A stretch of DNA of 18,653 nt from Acidobacteriaceae bacterium (lineage in GTDB: Bacteria; Acidobacteriota; Terriglobia; Terriglobales; Acidobacteriaceae): contig JAUTWY010000441.1 of the NCBI GenBank assembly GCA_030838305.1, positions 1 to 18,653 of the forward strand, in the 5' to 3' direction. The notes beneath the pieces were generated by a model, which did no database searches, had not been told where the DNA came from, and saw nothing but the letters and a program-made list of their open reading frames with translations. The position numbers and the translations under genes were made by a program. Within the stretch, counting starts at the first letter, position 1. Each line of letters begins with the position of its first letter. Positions 1 to 7,244 of the stretch are shown piece by piece.

Positions 1-227
1 TCGTCAATCGAGATTCTGCGACTGAGAGTAACGGTTACGTTTCCGGGGGGAAGAAAAAGCGTGGCCTGACTCTAGTGGCGTATCCCGCGGAGTACCGCGC
101 GTCTGGGGTCAAAACCTTCGTGGTCACCCAGCATGGTGTCGTTTACGAAAAGGACCTCGGGCCTAACACGACGACGGTCGCACCCGTCATAAAAACGCGC
201 AGTTCGGGTTGGCACACTGCGGAATAA
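1..227 (+). CDS. DUF2950-like secreted protein, C-terminal end (5' truncated by window edge)
   Basis: The frame beginning at base 3 is open from the window edge to a TAA at 225-227 and gives about 74 residues. It contains the pattern GLTLVAYPAEY...SGVKTFVV...GVVYEKDLGPNT, which matches the C-terminal end of DUF2950 proteins as I remember it (LVAYP.EYG.SGV.TF.V...GVVYQKDLG). DUF2950 proteins are exported, of unknown function, and common in Acidobacteriota and some Proteobacteria. The family normally has over 300 residues, so most of the gene lies left of the window. The final residues (SGWHTAE) replace the usual D-x-x-W ending. Identification is by recalled family pattern, not by a search. Confidence 0.75.
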   Translation, partial: VNRDSATESNGYVSGGKKKRGLTLVAYPAEYRASGVKTFVVTQHGVVYEKDLGPNTTTVAPVIKTRSSGWHTAE

Positions 228-319
228 TGTAAGCGACGGCCGGGCTCCATGACTTGGAAAATTGAGGCTGAGTAAGGCTTTCATCATCTAATAATAGAAA
301 GAATTCTGGAGAGTGAATC

Positions 320-1204
320 ATGAAAACGAACGCGGGGAAAACAAGTTCATCGGTCGCCGGCAGCGGGACAATCACACTCGGCGGTGAACTGACCGTTAAT
401 CGCCTTGGCTTTGGGGCCATGCGCCTTACAGGCGACGGTATCTGGGGTCCACCAAAGGATCGTGCGGGCGCAATCGCGGTTCTTCGCCGTGCTGTTGAGC
501 TAGGGGTTAACTTCATCGACACCGCTGATTCCTACGGACCTCACGTCAACGAAGAATTGATCGCAGAGGCACTGGCCCCTTACCCCAAGGACCTCGTGAT
601 TGCGACCAAGGGCGGATGGAATCGTCCCGGCCCGAATCAGTGGACCCACGATGCCAGCCCGGCGCACTTGCGTCAGGCTGTGGAAGGCAGCCTGAAGAGA
701 CTGCGCCTCGACCGAATCGATGTCTACCAGCTGCACACGCCCGATCCGGTAGTGCCTCTCGCCGCGTCGATGGAGACTCTGGCCAATATGCAATCGGAGG
801 GAAAGATCCGCCTGATCGGACTGTCCAATGTTACGGTGGAACACATCGAGCGCGCGCAGAAAATCGCGCCCATCGTGTCGGTGCAGAACCGGTACAGTTT
901 TGCCGATCGTGAATGGGACTATGTGGTGGATTATTGCGAGCGCAATGGCATCGCCTTCATCCCCTGGTTCCCGCTCGGAGCTGGTACCGTCGAGGGCAGG
1001 TTGCTGGAGAGGATCGCGAGAGCACGCAAAGTGAAACCCATCCAAGTAGCATTGGCGTGGTTACTGAAGCGGTCGCCGGCCATGCTGCCCATTCCTGGGA
1101 CGTCCTCGATTGCACATCTTGAGGAGAATGTGCAGGCGGCATCACTGCAAATGAGTGAGGAAGAATATCTGGAGCTCAACGGGGTGGCCGCGCTGGCCTC
1201 CTGA
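320..1204 (+). CDS. Aldo/keto reductase, YdbC-like
   Basis: This is a soluble 294-residue NAD(P)H-dependent oxidoreductase with an (alpha/beta)8 barrel. The catalytic tetrad is visible: D67 in FIDTADSYG, Y72, K97 in ATKGG and H139 in QLHTPD. The pieces NRLGFGAMRL, GPPKDR, GLSNVT and LAWLL.RSP...PIPGTSS are those of the E. coli YdbC group, reported as pyridoxal-type reductases; the substrate here cannot be read from sequence. About 20 N-terminal residues precede the barrel. The start is ATG at 320 with GGAGAG at 308-313, a good ribosome binding site. The gene lies 92 bp after the DUF2950-like gene and 89 bp before the multicopper oxidase, on the same strand. Co-transcription is possible but unproven. 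Confidence 0.93.
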   Translation: MKTNAGKTSSSVAGSGTITLGGELTVNRLGFGAMRLTGDGIWGPPKDRAGAIAVLRRAVELGVNFIDTADSYGPHVNEELIAEALAPYPKDLVIATKGGWNRPGPNQWTHDASPAHLRQAVEGSLKRLRLDRIDVYQLHTPDPVVPLAASMETLANMQSEGKIRLIGLSNVTVEHIERAQKIAPIVSVQNRYSFADREWDYVVDYCERNGIAFIPWFPLGAGTVEGRLLERIARARKVKPIQVALAWLLKRSPAMLPIPGTSSIAHLEENVQAASLQMSEEEYLELNGVAALAS

Positions 1205-1293
1205 ACCAAAGTGGTTCTGTACCGCCCTAGATTGTTTTCTCAGCACGCGGCTACACGGAGGTAGCACGGATCCGTGGCTGCGACGAGTCTTGG

Positions 1294-2796
1294 ATGACAA
1301 GGAAACTGCTCATCGCAAGTGCGCAAGTATTCCTCGCAGCCGTGGGCTGGGCCCAGACGGCTGCGTTGCCTGAGCCTCCGCAGGTGCAAGCGAAGCATCA
1401 CGTTGTATCCCTCACACTGCATGCAGTGAATGAAAATGGCCGGGATGCATTCGCTTTCAACGGTGAGATGGTGGCTCCCACGATCCGGGCGTCGCCGGGT
1501 GACGTTCTCAAAATCACATACATCAATGACCTTCCTGCCAAGTCCACGGAGACGTGTGCGGTGAATCCCTGCATGGACATGACGAACTTGCATTTTCATG
1601 GCCTCAACGTTTCGCCAAGCTCCCCGCAGGATGACGTGATTGGAATGATGGCGGTGCCCGGCCAGATTTTGCATTACTCGGTTCACATTCCGCGCGATCA
1701 CCCGCCGGGCCTGTTTTGGTACCACACTCATCCTCATGGCGAGAGTCACCGGCAAGTGTTGGACGGAATGTCAGGAGCCATTGTCATCGAAGGAATGCAG
1801 CGTTATGTCTCCGAAGTAGGGCGACTCCGTGAGCAGGTGGTTGTTGTGCGCGGGCGCTCCATCGAGCATGATCCGAATGCCACCGCACTCAGGAGCGCTG
1901 TTGAAATCCCAGCGAAGGGCTGCGGGGGAGAGGCAGAGGCGGCTGAGGAAATCTTTACCGTGAACGGAGCACTTCGCCCGCGAATCGAGATTGCGCCTAA
2001 AGAGCGACAGTTCTGGCGTATCGTGAACGCTTCCGCTGACCGCTATTTGGATCTCCAACTGGATGGACAGACATTTGAGATCGTGGCGCTTGATGGAATG
2101 CCGCTCGCGTACCACGATCCCAAGCACACGACGAGGGCCACCGATCACTTACTGCTTGCACCTGCGGAACGGGTCGAAGCGATTGTCACCGGTCCGCCAG
2201 TTGGCGCACTCAGTGCTCTTCGTACGCTCTGCGTAGATACGGGGCGGGATGGAGATCCCAATCCCGAGATGGTGCTGGCGGATCTGGTACAACCAGATTC
2301 AGCTCAGCCCAGTCCGAATCATCCGAATGCCAATCCGTTCCGGGGAAAAGTTCATGGCCAAGTTCATGCCATTGACGCCCGACCGCCTCTTTACAGGCCG
2401 ATCAACGTAGAGCCGCTGAAGAAACCAGCACCGGATTTCACAGTCACCTTTACCGAGGACAAGAATGGCTTCTACATCAACGGCCGCAAATATGCTCCGG
2501 ATGCAAGCCCAATCACCAGCGCCCGCATAGGCACCTATCAGCATTGGCGGATTGTCAATCGAAGCGCCGAACTGCATCCTTTCCACATACACCAGGTACA
2601 CTTTCTGGCCTATGCAGAAAATGGCGCGCCGCTCGCGCACCCTGCGTGGCTGGATACTGTGAACGTTCCGATTGACGGCAGCGTCGATGTCATCCTGGAC
2701 TTTACCGACCCTGTCATAAAGGGGATGTCGGTATTCCATTGTCATCTGCTCAATCACGAGGACAAGGGAATGATGGCCAAGATTCTGTTCAAGTAG
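1294..2796 (+). CDS. Secreted multicopper oxidase
   Basis: The protein has 500 residues and should couple one-electron oxidation of a substrate to four-electron reduction of O2 in the periplasm. An N-terminal signal peptide of about 20 residues ends at GWA-Q. All four copper-ligand motifs are present: H100-F-H102-G, W-Y-H144-T-H146, H428-P-F-H431-I-H433, and H482-C483-H484 followed by H488 and M493. This supplies the type 1, 2 and 3 copper ligands with an axial methionine. Three cupredoxin domains are expected. It could be a laccase or a cuprous oxidase (CueO/CopA-like); there is no long Met-rich insert of the CueO kind. The ATG at 1294 has only a weak upstream purine run. It converges on the MBL-fold gene with 25 bp between stops, and I see no strong terminator there. 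Confidence 0.94.
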   Translation: MTRKLLIASAQVFLAAVGWAQTAALPEPPQVQAKHHVVSLTLHAVNENGRDAFAFNGEMVAPTIRASPGDVLKITYINDLPAKSTETCAVNPCMDMTNLHFHGLNVSPSSPQDDVIGMMAVPGQILHYSVHIPRDHPPGLFWYHTHPHGESHRQVLDGMSGAIVIEGMQRYVSEVGRLREQVVVVRGRSIEHDPNATALRSAVEIPAKGCGGEAEAAEEIFTVNGALRPRIEIAPKERQFWRIVNASADRYLDLQLDGQTFEIVALDGMPLAYHDPKHTTRATDHLLLAPAERVEAIVTGPPVGALSALRTLCVDTGRDGDPNPEMVLADLVQPDSAQPSPNHPNANPFRGKVHGQVHAIDARPPLYRPINVEPLKKPAPDFTVTFTEDKNGFYINGRKYAPDASPITSARIGTYQHWRIVNRSAELHPFHIHQVHFLAYAENGAPLAHPAWLDTVNVPIDGSVDVILDFTDPVIKGMSVFHCHLLNHEDKGMMAKILFK

Positions 2797-2821
2797 CATC
2801 CAACACACCGGGCTGACGCGT

Positions 2822-3781
2822 CTACAGACTTGCACTGCCGGTCTTAGCCAGGCTGCTGAACACCATTCTCGTAAAAACATCCGGCGTTACGTAACCACCG
2901 CCCCACGTGGGGTCAAAGTCTTTAGTCGGCGCTGCAGCTACCACTTCCTCGATTGTCTTTCCTGCCGTAACAAACCCCTTGATACGCTGCCGGACTTGCA
3001 CCAGCATGTCGCGGTAGTTTTCCAGATCAGCGCGGGTAGCGAGTGGCCCGTGGCCCGGAACAATCTGTGTTTGCTTGTCAGTGTGTGCCAGGATTTCGTT
3101 GAGGGACTGAATTATGCCGTCGATTGATCCCCCTGATGCGAGATCGATGATGGGATAGACGGGATTCGAGAATAGATCCCCGACCACGACGACATTCGCC
3201 GGCGAGATGTAAATCACTGTGTCTCCATCCGTGTGCGAAGGCCCGTAGTTGACCAGGGTTAGCTGCTGAGACCCCTGATGCAGCGCCAGGCTGCTTGAAT
3301 AAGTCACGGCCGGAAGTGCCTGGGGAGGATAGTGGCCATCGCGAATGCCGGTGAAAGGCACATCCTGCACCGATGACAGCCTTTTTTTTACGTTCTCTTG
3401 CGCGATCAGCGTGACGCCTTCGGAACCGAAGTAAACGTTTCCTCCGGTGTGGTCAAAATGCCAATGTGTATTCACCAACCGAGTGACGGGGCGTCCCGTC
3501 GCTTTGAAAATCGCATGGTTCAACTCAGTAACTCGCGAATTGATCCCGCTATCGATTAGTAAAGTGCTGGCATTATCGACGATCGCCGCAACGTTTCCTC
3601 CGTCCCCGGAAAACATGAATAGACCCTTGTCTAGGACAGTAGTCTTCAAGGGCGTGCTCTCAAACTGTTCAGTGGCTTTTTGGATAACCGTCTCTCCTGC
3701 GCCCGCCTGTCCAGGCGCCCGCGACGCGGCTAGCGAGACGACCAGCGCCAACACCGTTGCCTGGAGTGAGAACAACGACAC
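2822..3781 (-). CDS. Secreted MBL-fold metallo-hydrolase
   Basis: This metallo-beta-lactamase-fold enzyme probably has two zinc ions. Numbered from the chosen GTG start, the ligand motif is H106-W-H108-F-D110-H111 (THWHFDHTGGN), followed by H183 in PSHTDGD, D202 in VVGDLF and H244 in VPGHG: the full MBL set. The frame is open upstream to 3931, but I prefer GTG at 3779-3781. It has GAAGGGA about five bases upstream, gives a signal-peptide-like N-terminus (SLFSLQATVLALVVSLAAS) and a usual length (319 residues). An ATG at 3863-3865 would put a charged stretch before the signal sequence, and a perfect palindrome at 3813-3831 suggests that upstream sequence is regulatory. The substrate is unknown; the pattern resembles exported MBL proteins of the quinoprotein-relay or B3-like groups rather than a proven beta-lactamase. 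Confidence 0.9.
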   Translation of the reverse strand: MSLFSLQATVLALVVSLAASRAPGQAGAGETVIQKATEQFESTPLKTTVLDKGLFMFSGDGGNVAAIVDNASTLLIDSGINSRVTELNHAIFKATGRPVTRLVNTHWHFDHTGGNVYFGSEGVTLIAQENVKKRLSSVQDVPFTGIRDGHYPPQALPAVTYSSSLALHQGSQQLTLVNYGPSHTDGDTVIYISPANVVVVGDLFSNPVYPIIDLASGGSIDGIIQSLNEILAHTDKQTQIVPGHGPLATRADLENYRDMLVQVRQRIKGFVTAGKTIEEVVAAAPTKDFDPTWGGGYVTPDVFTRMVFSSLAKTGSASL

Positions 3782-3812
3782 TCGCTTCCCTTCGAAAGTG
3801 TTGTTTCTTTCT

Positions 3813-3831
3813 TTTACTTCTTGGAAGTAAA
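3813..3831. promoter_or_regulatory. Perfect palindrome before the MBL-fold gene
   Basis: TTTACTTC and GAAGTAAA are perfect inverted repeats of eight bases with a three-base spacer (TTG). The site lies about 31 bp upstream of the preferred GTG start of the minus-strand MBL-fold gene. Symmetry, size and position fit a dimeric repressor or activator operator. A small mRNA hairpin in the leader is the alternative. Function is inferred from structure and position only. Confidence 0.4.
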
Positions 3832-3945
3832 GCAAGATCCGCGAGAAAGATATTTTGTTGCGCATAGATAGCAAGTGTCCTTTCGCTTGTCGTGGCCGGA
3901 TGATCGCGGTGAGAAATCCTGATTCAGACATCTCGGCGAGGCATT

Positions 3946-3978
3946 TGTGCGACCATCACTGAGATGGGTGATCGCACA
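3946..3978. repeat. Bulged inverted repeat in the intergenic region before the MBL-fold gene
   Basis: TGTGCGA (3946-3952) pairs with TCGCACA (3972-3978). After a CCA bulge, TCAC (3956-3959) pairs with GTGA (3968-3971) around an eight-base loop. Eleven base pairs in total make it unlikely to be trivial. It lies between the small secreted gene (stop at 4028) and the MBL-fold gene. There is no T-run on either side, so an intrinsic terminator is unlikely; an operator or a processed mRNA structure is possible. Confidence 0.35.
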
Positions 3979-4027
3979 GTGCCCCGCTGCCGAGAGTCCC
4001 ACGACAAGGACCTGACTACGTCACTGT

Positions 4028-4429
4028 TTAGATTGCCGGCGATTTGGGATATACAAACTGCGCCCCAAAGGAGGCGCCTGGGTAGAACCAGGAACGGATG
4101 GCTTCCGGCTGTCCGGAGCGCCGTTCCTCGAAACGGACTACCGTTTCTCCCTTTGGTTGCGTCCGGTAATCCGGAATCGCGACGACGGTGGTTAGCAGGT
4201 GCGTACGATCCGAATTCCAGATCTGAACGATATGGCGATACGTGTCAGTGTTCGCGAGAGTGAACCAATAGGTTCCCGCGGGAAGAACTTGCCCTGGTAC
4301 CTCCACTGGCTCGCTGAATGTCAGTTTTGTAGCCTGGTCCCAGTCATCTGCCTTCAGGGTGCTCGGTGCAACCATCGCACAAAGCACTACCAGGCAGAAT
4401 GTCACAATCAACCACTTACTCTTATTCAC
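4028..4429 (-). CDS. Small secreted protein of an acidobacterial family, function unknown
   Basis: The predicted protein has 133 residues. A signal sequence (KWLIVTFCLVVLCAMVAPS) is followed by a short, probably all-beta domain. Recognisable pieces are ADDWDQATKLTFSEPVEVPG, LPAGTYWF, HIVQIWN, IPDYR and SWFYPG..FG.QFVYP, a pattern I recall from many Acidobacteriota genomes without a known function. I chose GTG at 4427-4429 because AAGGAG lies five bases upstream; the frame is open a few codons further to a TTG lacking such a site. It sits 72 bp downstream of the second aldo/keto reductase and on the same strand, so the two may be co-transcribed. No catalytic residues are apparent; a small envelope or ligand-binding protein is plausible. 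Confidence 0.8.
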   Translation of the reverse strand: MNKSKWLIVTFCLVVLCAMVAPSTLKADDWDQATKLTFSEPVEVPGQVLPAGTYWFTLANTDTYRHIVQIWNSDRTHLLTTVVAIPDYRTQPKGETVVRFEERRSGQPEAIRSWFYPGASFGAQFVYPKSPAI

Positions 4430-4495
4430 TTTATTCTCCTTAAAATTCAATCGCGCCTCGGTGGGCCGACTGGTGATTTTTGCTTGTTGGTAAAA

Positions 4496-4508
4496 GTCTT
4501 TTTAAGAC
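4496..4508 (-). terminator. Weak hairpin with T-run at the end of the aldo/keto reductase gene
   Basis: Read on the minus strand, GTCTT-AAA-AAGAC is followed by TTTT and overlaps the TAA stop of the reductase. The stem is only five base pairs and A/T-rich, so this is at best a weak or partial terminator before the next gene. Confidence 0.2.
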
Positions 4509-5470
4509 ACCGTTTCTGCGAAAAATGGTTCGATCTCGTTCAGAGCTTCATTGCTGAGCCGGAGATCGCCGGCGCGCATGACGCCTTCAGCCTGCTTTGC
4601 ATTGCGCGCCCCGACGATGGCGCCAGTTACTGCGGGATTGTGCAGGGTCCACGCAATGGCGACTTCGCCGACGGAACGCTCGTGGCGTTTCGCGACCTTT
4701 CGCAAGCGATCGACGAGCGCAAGATTGTAAGAGAGGCCAGGTTCCGTAAAGTCGGGATGCGCCCTGCGCCAGTCGTCGTTGGGCAGTGTGGCCGCGCGCT
4801 CGCGAGTCATGGCGCCGGTGAGCAGCCCGGAAGCCATCGGGGAATAAACGATGACTCCAATCCCTTGGTTTAAACAGTAGGGCAGAATTTCATCTTCGAC
4901 CTCGCGGTGCACCAGTGAATACCGGGGCTGCAGCGATGTGACTGGAGCGATGGCCTGGGCGCGACGCAGCTGCTCGACATTGAAGTTCGAAACCCCAATC
5001 CACCGTACTTTGCCTTCGCGTTTTAGGTCGGCCATGGTGGACCAACCTTCTTCGAGCTGTGGTGAATCGGGATCCGGAGGCCAGTGCATCTGATAAAGAT
5101 CAATCACGTCGACAGAGAGGCGGCGAAGACTGTCTTCAACTTCGCGACGAATCGAGTCACCGCTCAACAACTTCTGCACCTGACCCTCGGCATTCCACCG
5201 CAGGCCGCACTTGCTGAACACATACGGCGGTAGACCAGACCAGCTCTTGAGGGCGCGGGCGACGATTTCCTCAGAGTGTCCCAGACCGTAGACGGCGGCA
5301 GTATCGATCCAGTTGACGCCAAGTTCGAGCGAACGATGAATGGCTGCAATAGAGTCGTTGTCGTCCTGCGATCCCCAGGCGAATTGCCAGCCTGAACCAC
5401 CGACGGCCCAGGCGCCGTAGCCAACGGGTGTGATGTGCAGATCTGAGTTGCCAAGCTTGCGAGTTTTCAT
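4502..5470 (-). CDS. Aldo/keto reductase (general, AKR11/12-like)
   Basis: This 322-residue (alpha/beta)8 oxidoreductase has the catalytic tetrad D56 (NWIDTAAVYG), Y61, K87 (FSKCG) and H129 (QMHWPP). VGYGAWAVGG, WIGVSNF, YSPMASGLLTG and AIVGARN are typical of the large bacterial AKR11/12-like group that reduces assorted carbonyls with NADPH. The ATG at 5468-5470 is preferred: GAGGAG lies just upstream and KTRKLGNSDL is the usual family N-terminus. The frame continues upstream to an ATG at 5536, which would add 22 acidic or charged residues encoded by a tandem repeat. It follows the DUF4136 gene by 77 bp on the same strand. It is a different subgroup from the reductase at 320-1204, so the two are not a recent duplication. 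Confidence 0.93.
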   Translation of the reverse strand: MKTRKLGNSDLHITPVGYGAWAVGGSGWQFAWGSQDDNDSIAAIHRSLELGVNWIDTAAVYGLGHSEEIVARALKSWSGLPPYVFSKCGLRWNAEGQVQKLLSGDSIRREVEDSLRRLSVDVIDLYQMHWPPDPDSPQLEEGWSTMADLKREGKVRWIGVSNFNVEQLRRAQAIAPVTSLQPRYSLVHREVEDEILPYCLNQGIGVIVYSPMASGLLTGAMTRERAATLPNDDWRRAHPDFTEPGLSYNLALVDRLRKVAKRHERSVGEVAIAWTLHNPAVTGAIVGARNAKQAEGVMRAGDLRLSNEALNEIEPFFAETVS

Positions 5471-5486
5471 TTCAATCTCCTCTTCA

Positions 5487-5522
5487 AGATCCAACTGAAG
5501 TTCCAATCGAGGTTCCAATCGA
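5487..5522. repeat. Three imperfect 12-bp tandem repeats upstream of the aldo/keto reductase
   Basis: On the minus strand three 12-base units follow one another: TCGATTGGAACC, TCGATTGGAACT and TCAGTTGGATCT. The first two differ at one position and the third is more diverged. They end 16 bp before the preferred ATG at 5470. Units of about one helical turn on one face of the DNA could be an iterated regulator site. They would also encode part of an N-terminal extension if translation began at 5536. Confidence 0.55.
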
Positions 5523-5547
5523 CCGGCTGTCCGCATGGCGAACTGAC

Positions 5548-6087
5548 CTAACCCTGGGCAGCGCGCGGAGGAAGACCCTTGAACATCTTCGCCACACCTT
5601 TGTCGAGGTTCTTTTCATTCTTCGCTTCCTTATCAGACAGCGTGTCTTCGGCGCTGCCGCGCCAAATCAACTGCTGAGTCTTGGCGTCGTATATGTCGAC
5701 AACCAGAGTCCCTTCCTTGTACTCCTGCTCAGTAGTAGTGGCTTCACCCATGCCCCCGAATCCCCGCCAACGCCATCCACCACCGGAGCCGTCACGGAAC
5801 GTCTGAAGGTTTCTCTGAGTCTTCGTCGTCTTGATCGCGACACTCGCAACATCGCCCCCGCTTTCCACCTGAGTCCAGCCTTTTGCGGCTAATTGGGTAT
5901 CCACAGCGCTCTTGATGCGGGCATCCCATAATGAATTCGCAGGCTTGATTTCCTGCCAGGAATAAGTTTTGTACTGAGTGAAAGTCGCGTGGTGATCAAA
6001 ATCGGTTTTGACGTGCTGGGCGAATGCTGCTCCTATCATCGCCAGGGTAAACAGAGTACAAACTGCTGAACGACGTATGTGGTTCAC
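5548..6087 (-). CDS. DUF4136 domain-containing exported protein
   Basis: The protein has 179 residues. A signal peptide (about residues 1-23, ending FAQ) precedes a DUF4136 domain. Family pieces are V.TDFD....F..YKTYSW, D.RIKSAVDTQLAAKGWT, the variable GSGGGWRWRGFGG patch, and EGTLVVDIYDAKTQQLIWRGSAEDTLS. DUF4136 proteins are usually lipoproteins or periplasmic proteins of unknown role. No lipobox cysteine is present here, so a soluble periplasmic form is more likely. The start is GTG at 6085-6087 with AAGGAG six bases upstream. It is the first gene of the minus-strand run towards 2822 and is divergent from the gene at 6351. Confidence 0.88.
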   Translation of the reverse strand: MNHIRRSAVCTLFTLAMIGAAFAQHVKTDFDHHATFTQYKTYSWQEIKPANSLWDARIKSAVDTQLAAKGWTQVESGGDVASVAIKTTKTQRNLQTFRDGSGGGWRWRGFGGMGEATTTEQEYKEGTLVVDIYDAKTQQLIWRGSAEDTLSDKEAKNEKNLDKGVAKMFKGLPPRAAQG

Positions 6088-6350
6088 GTAGATCTCCTTC
6101 TAGTGTTGGGAATGCATTTGCCTTTCCAAACTTCGGTTCACCAGCAAAGACCGGTTTAGTCGTTGCAGGTCACAGCTTTGTATGTGTGTGTGCTGCGGAA
6201 TTGGGCGGGCAGATGAGGTTTGGCAACGTCGAGATACCGACGGAATGTCCGCCGGGGGACGTTCGATAAGCTCAGGGTCCCCGTACTGCCAACGTAGCGA
6301 ACTACTTAGGCTGCCCGACCCTCGGCGACAAGATTGCTCCACGTGGAACC
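6088..6350. other. Divergent intergenic region, 263 bp
   Basis: This lies between the minus-strand DUF4136 gene and the plus-strand gene at 6351, so it should hold both promoters. I could not pick out a convincing -35/-10 pair. GGGGAC and GTCCCC near 6256-6282 could form a six-base-pair stem with a long loop. CCACGTGG sits just before the 6351 start. A short GT run lies near 6183-6190. Reading frames here look like chance openings. Confidence 0.4.
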
Positions 6351-7244
6351 ATGATGACGGCGCATGCTTCCATTCCATCCGGCTCGAGCAGGCCGCGGAA
6401 TACAACTCATATCTTGCTGCTGGCGATTTTGATTGTGACGATGGAAAGGCTCGCCTGCGGGCAGGCGTCATCCGGGCGAGAAGAAACGGCGTCGCCTTCT
6501 TCGACTACCGCGCAGGAGGGATTCGGAGAGAACCCGTCAACATCGATCCAGCTCGTGCCGTTGGACCATGTGTCCACCAGCCCGTGCCGCTCAAGAGTGC
6601 CTGACACCCCTCCGGAATCCTCGGCGAGAGACGAACAGGCGGCAACGACGAGCAGTACTTCGGCGTATGCCCCTTTGTCCGCTCATTGCAAGTTCAACAT
6701 CTTTCTGACCAGCACGTATTCGCCTTACACATTCTTGGCAGCAGGTTTTCAGGCGACCTTGGACCAGGCCCAGGGACAGTGGCCCCACTATGGTGGAGGA
6801 ATGCAAGGCTGGGGAAAGCGATTTGGCGCGACTCTTGCGGATACAGAATCGCGGAGGTTCATCCAGACCTTTGCTCTGTCGACGATCTTGCATCAAGATC
6901 CGCGATATTTCTCCTCGCAGGGTAGAACTTGTTTTTCAAGGTCGTGGTATGCAGTGACCAGAGTTGTGATCACCAAGAGTGACAGCGGCGATAACACATT
7001 CAACACCTCCGAGTTTCTGGGCGCCCTGTTCACCAGTTCGCTACAAAACAGCTACTACCCGAGACATGACCGAACTTTCGAAGAAACCATGATTCGCTTC
7101 AGCGGCGCCCTGAGTTCGGATGCCATTGGAAATCTTCTACGCGAATTCACGCCGGACATGAAGCGTCTCTTTCGAAAACATGCACCGAAGAAGGTCCTGA
7201 GAATCGAAGAGAAGCTTCCCATCCCTGCCGATGACAAGCCGTAG
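6351..7244 (+). CDS. Exported protein of unknown function with a 'DPRYF' core
   Basis: The predicted protein has 297 residues. A hydrophobic segment (about residues 20-36, ending ACGQ) suggests a signal peptide or anchor. A Ser/Thr/Pro-rich, low-complexity stretch follows to about residue 107. The conserved-looking core runs from about 113 to 275 and contains GWGKRFGATLAD, ILHQDPRYF, F.TSEFLGA and YYPRHDRT. I recall similar exported proteins (GKR[FY]GA..AD, L..DPRYF) from Acidobacteriota without a defined function. The ATG at 6351 lacks a strong ribosome binding site, and the next ATG is immediately adjacent, so the true start is uncertain. No enzyme motif is seen; the core is rich in small hydrophobic residues and may associate with the outer membrane. 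Confidence 0.7.
   Translation: MMTAHASIPSGSSRPRNTTHILLLAILIVTMERLACGQASSGREETASPSSTTAQEGFGENPSTSIQLVPLDHVSTSPCRSRVPDTPPESSARDEQAATTSSTSAYAPLSAHCKFNIFLTSTYSPYTFLAAGFQATLDQAQGQWPHYGGGMQGWGKRFGATLADTESRRFIQTFALSTILHQDPRYFSSQGRTCFSRSWYAVTRVVITKSDSGDNTFNTSEFLGALFTSSLQNSYYPRHDRTFEETMIRFSGALSSDAIGNLLREFTPDMKRLFRKHAPKKVLRIEEKLPIPADDKP

Noticed and set aside
500..1045. Long minus-strand open frame opposite the first aldo/keto reductase
   Set aside because: It is entirely antisense to a gene with a full catalytic tetrad and reads as unpatterned His/Arg-rich sequence.
2797..2821. Possible bidirectional terminator between the converging oxidase and hydrolase genes
   Set aside because: The 25-bp gap has no convincing stem-loop or T-run.
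3782..3931. N-terminal extension of the MBL-fold hydrolase to the ATG at 3931 or 3863-3865
   Set aside because: It would bury the signal peptide inside the protein, overlaps a perfect palindrome, and the GTG at 3781 has a better-placed ribosome binding site.
4199..4873. Plus-strand 224-residue open frame across the small secreted gene and the second reductase
   Set aside because: It is antisense to two supported genes, each with a ribosome binding site and family motifs.
6256..6282. GGGGAC...GTCCCC inverted repeat in the divergent region
   Set aside because: The arms are only six bases, GC-rich, with a long loop; this is easily expected by chance.
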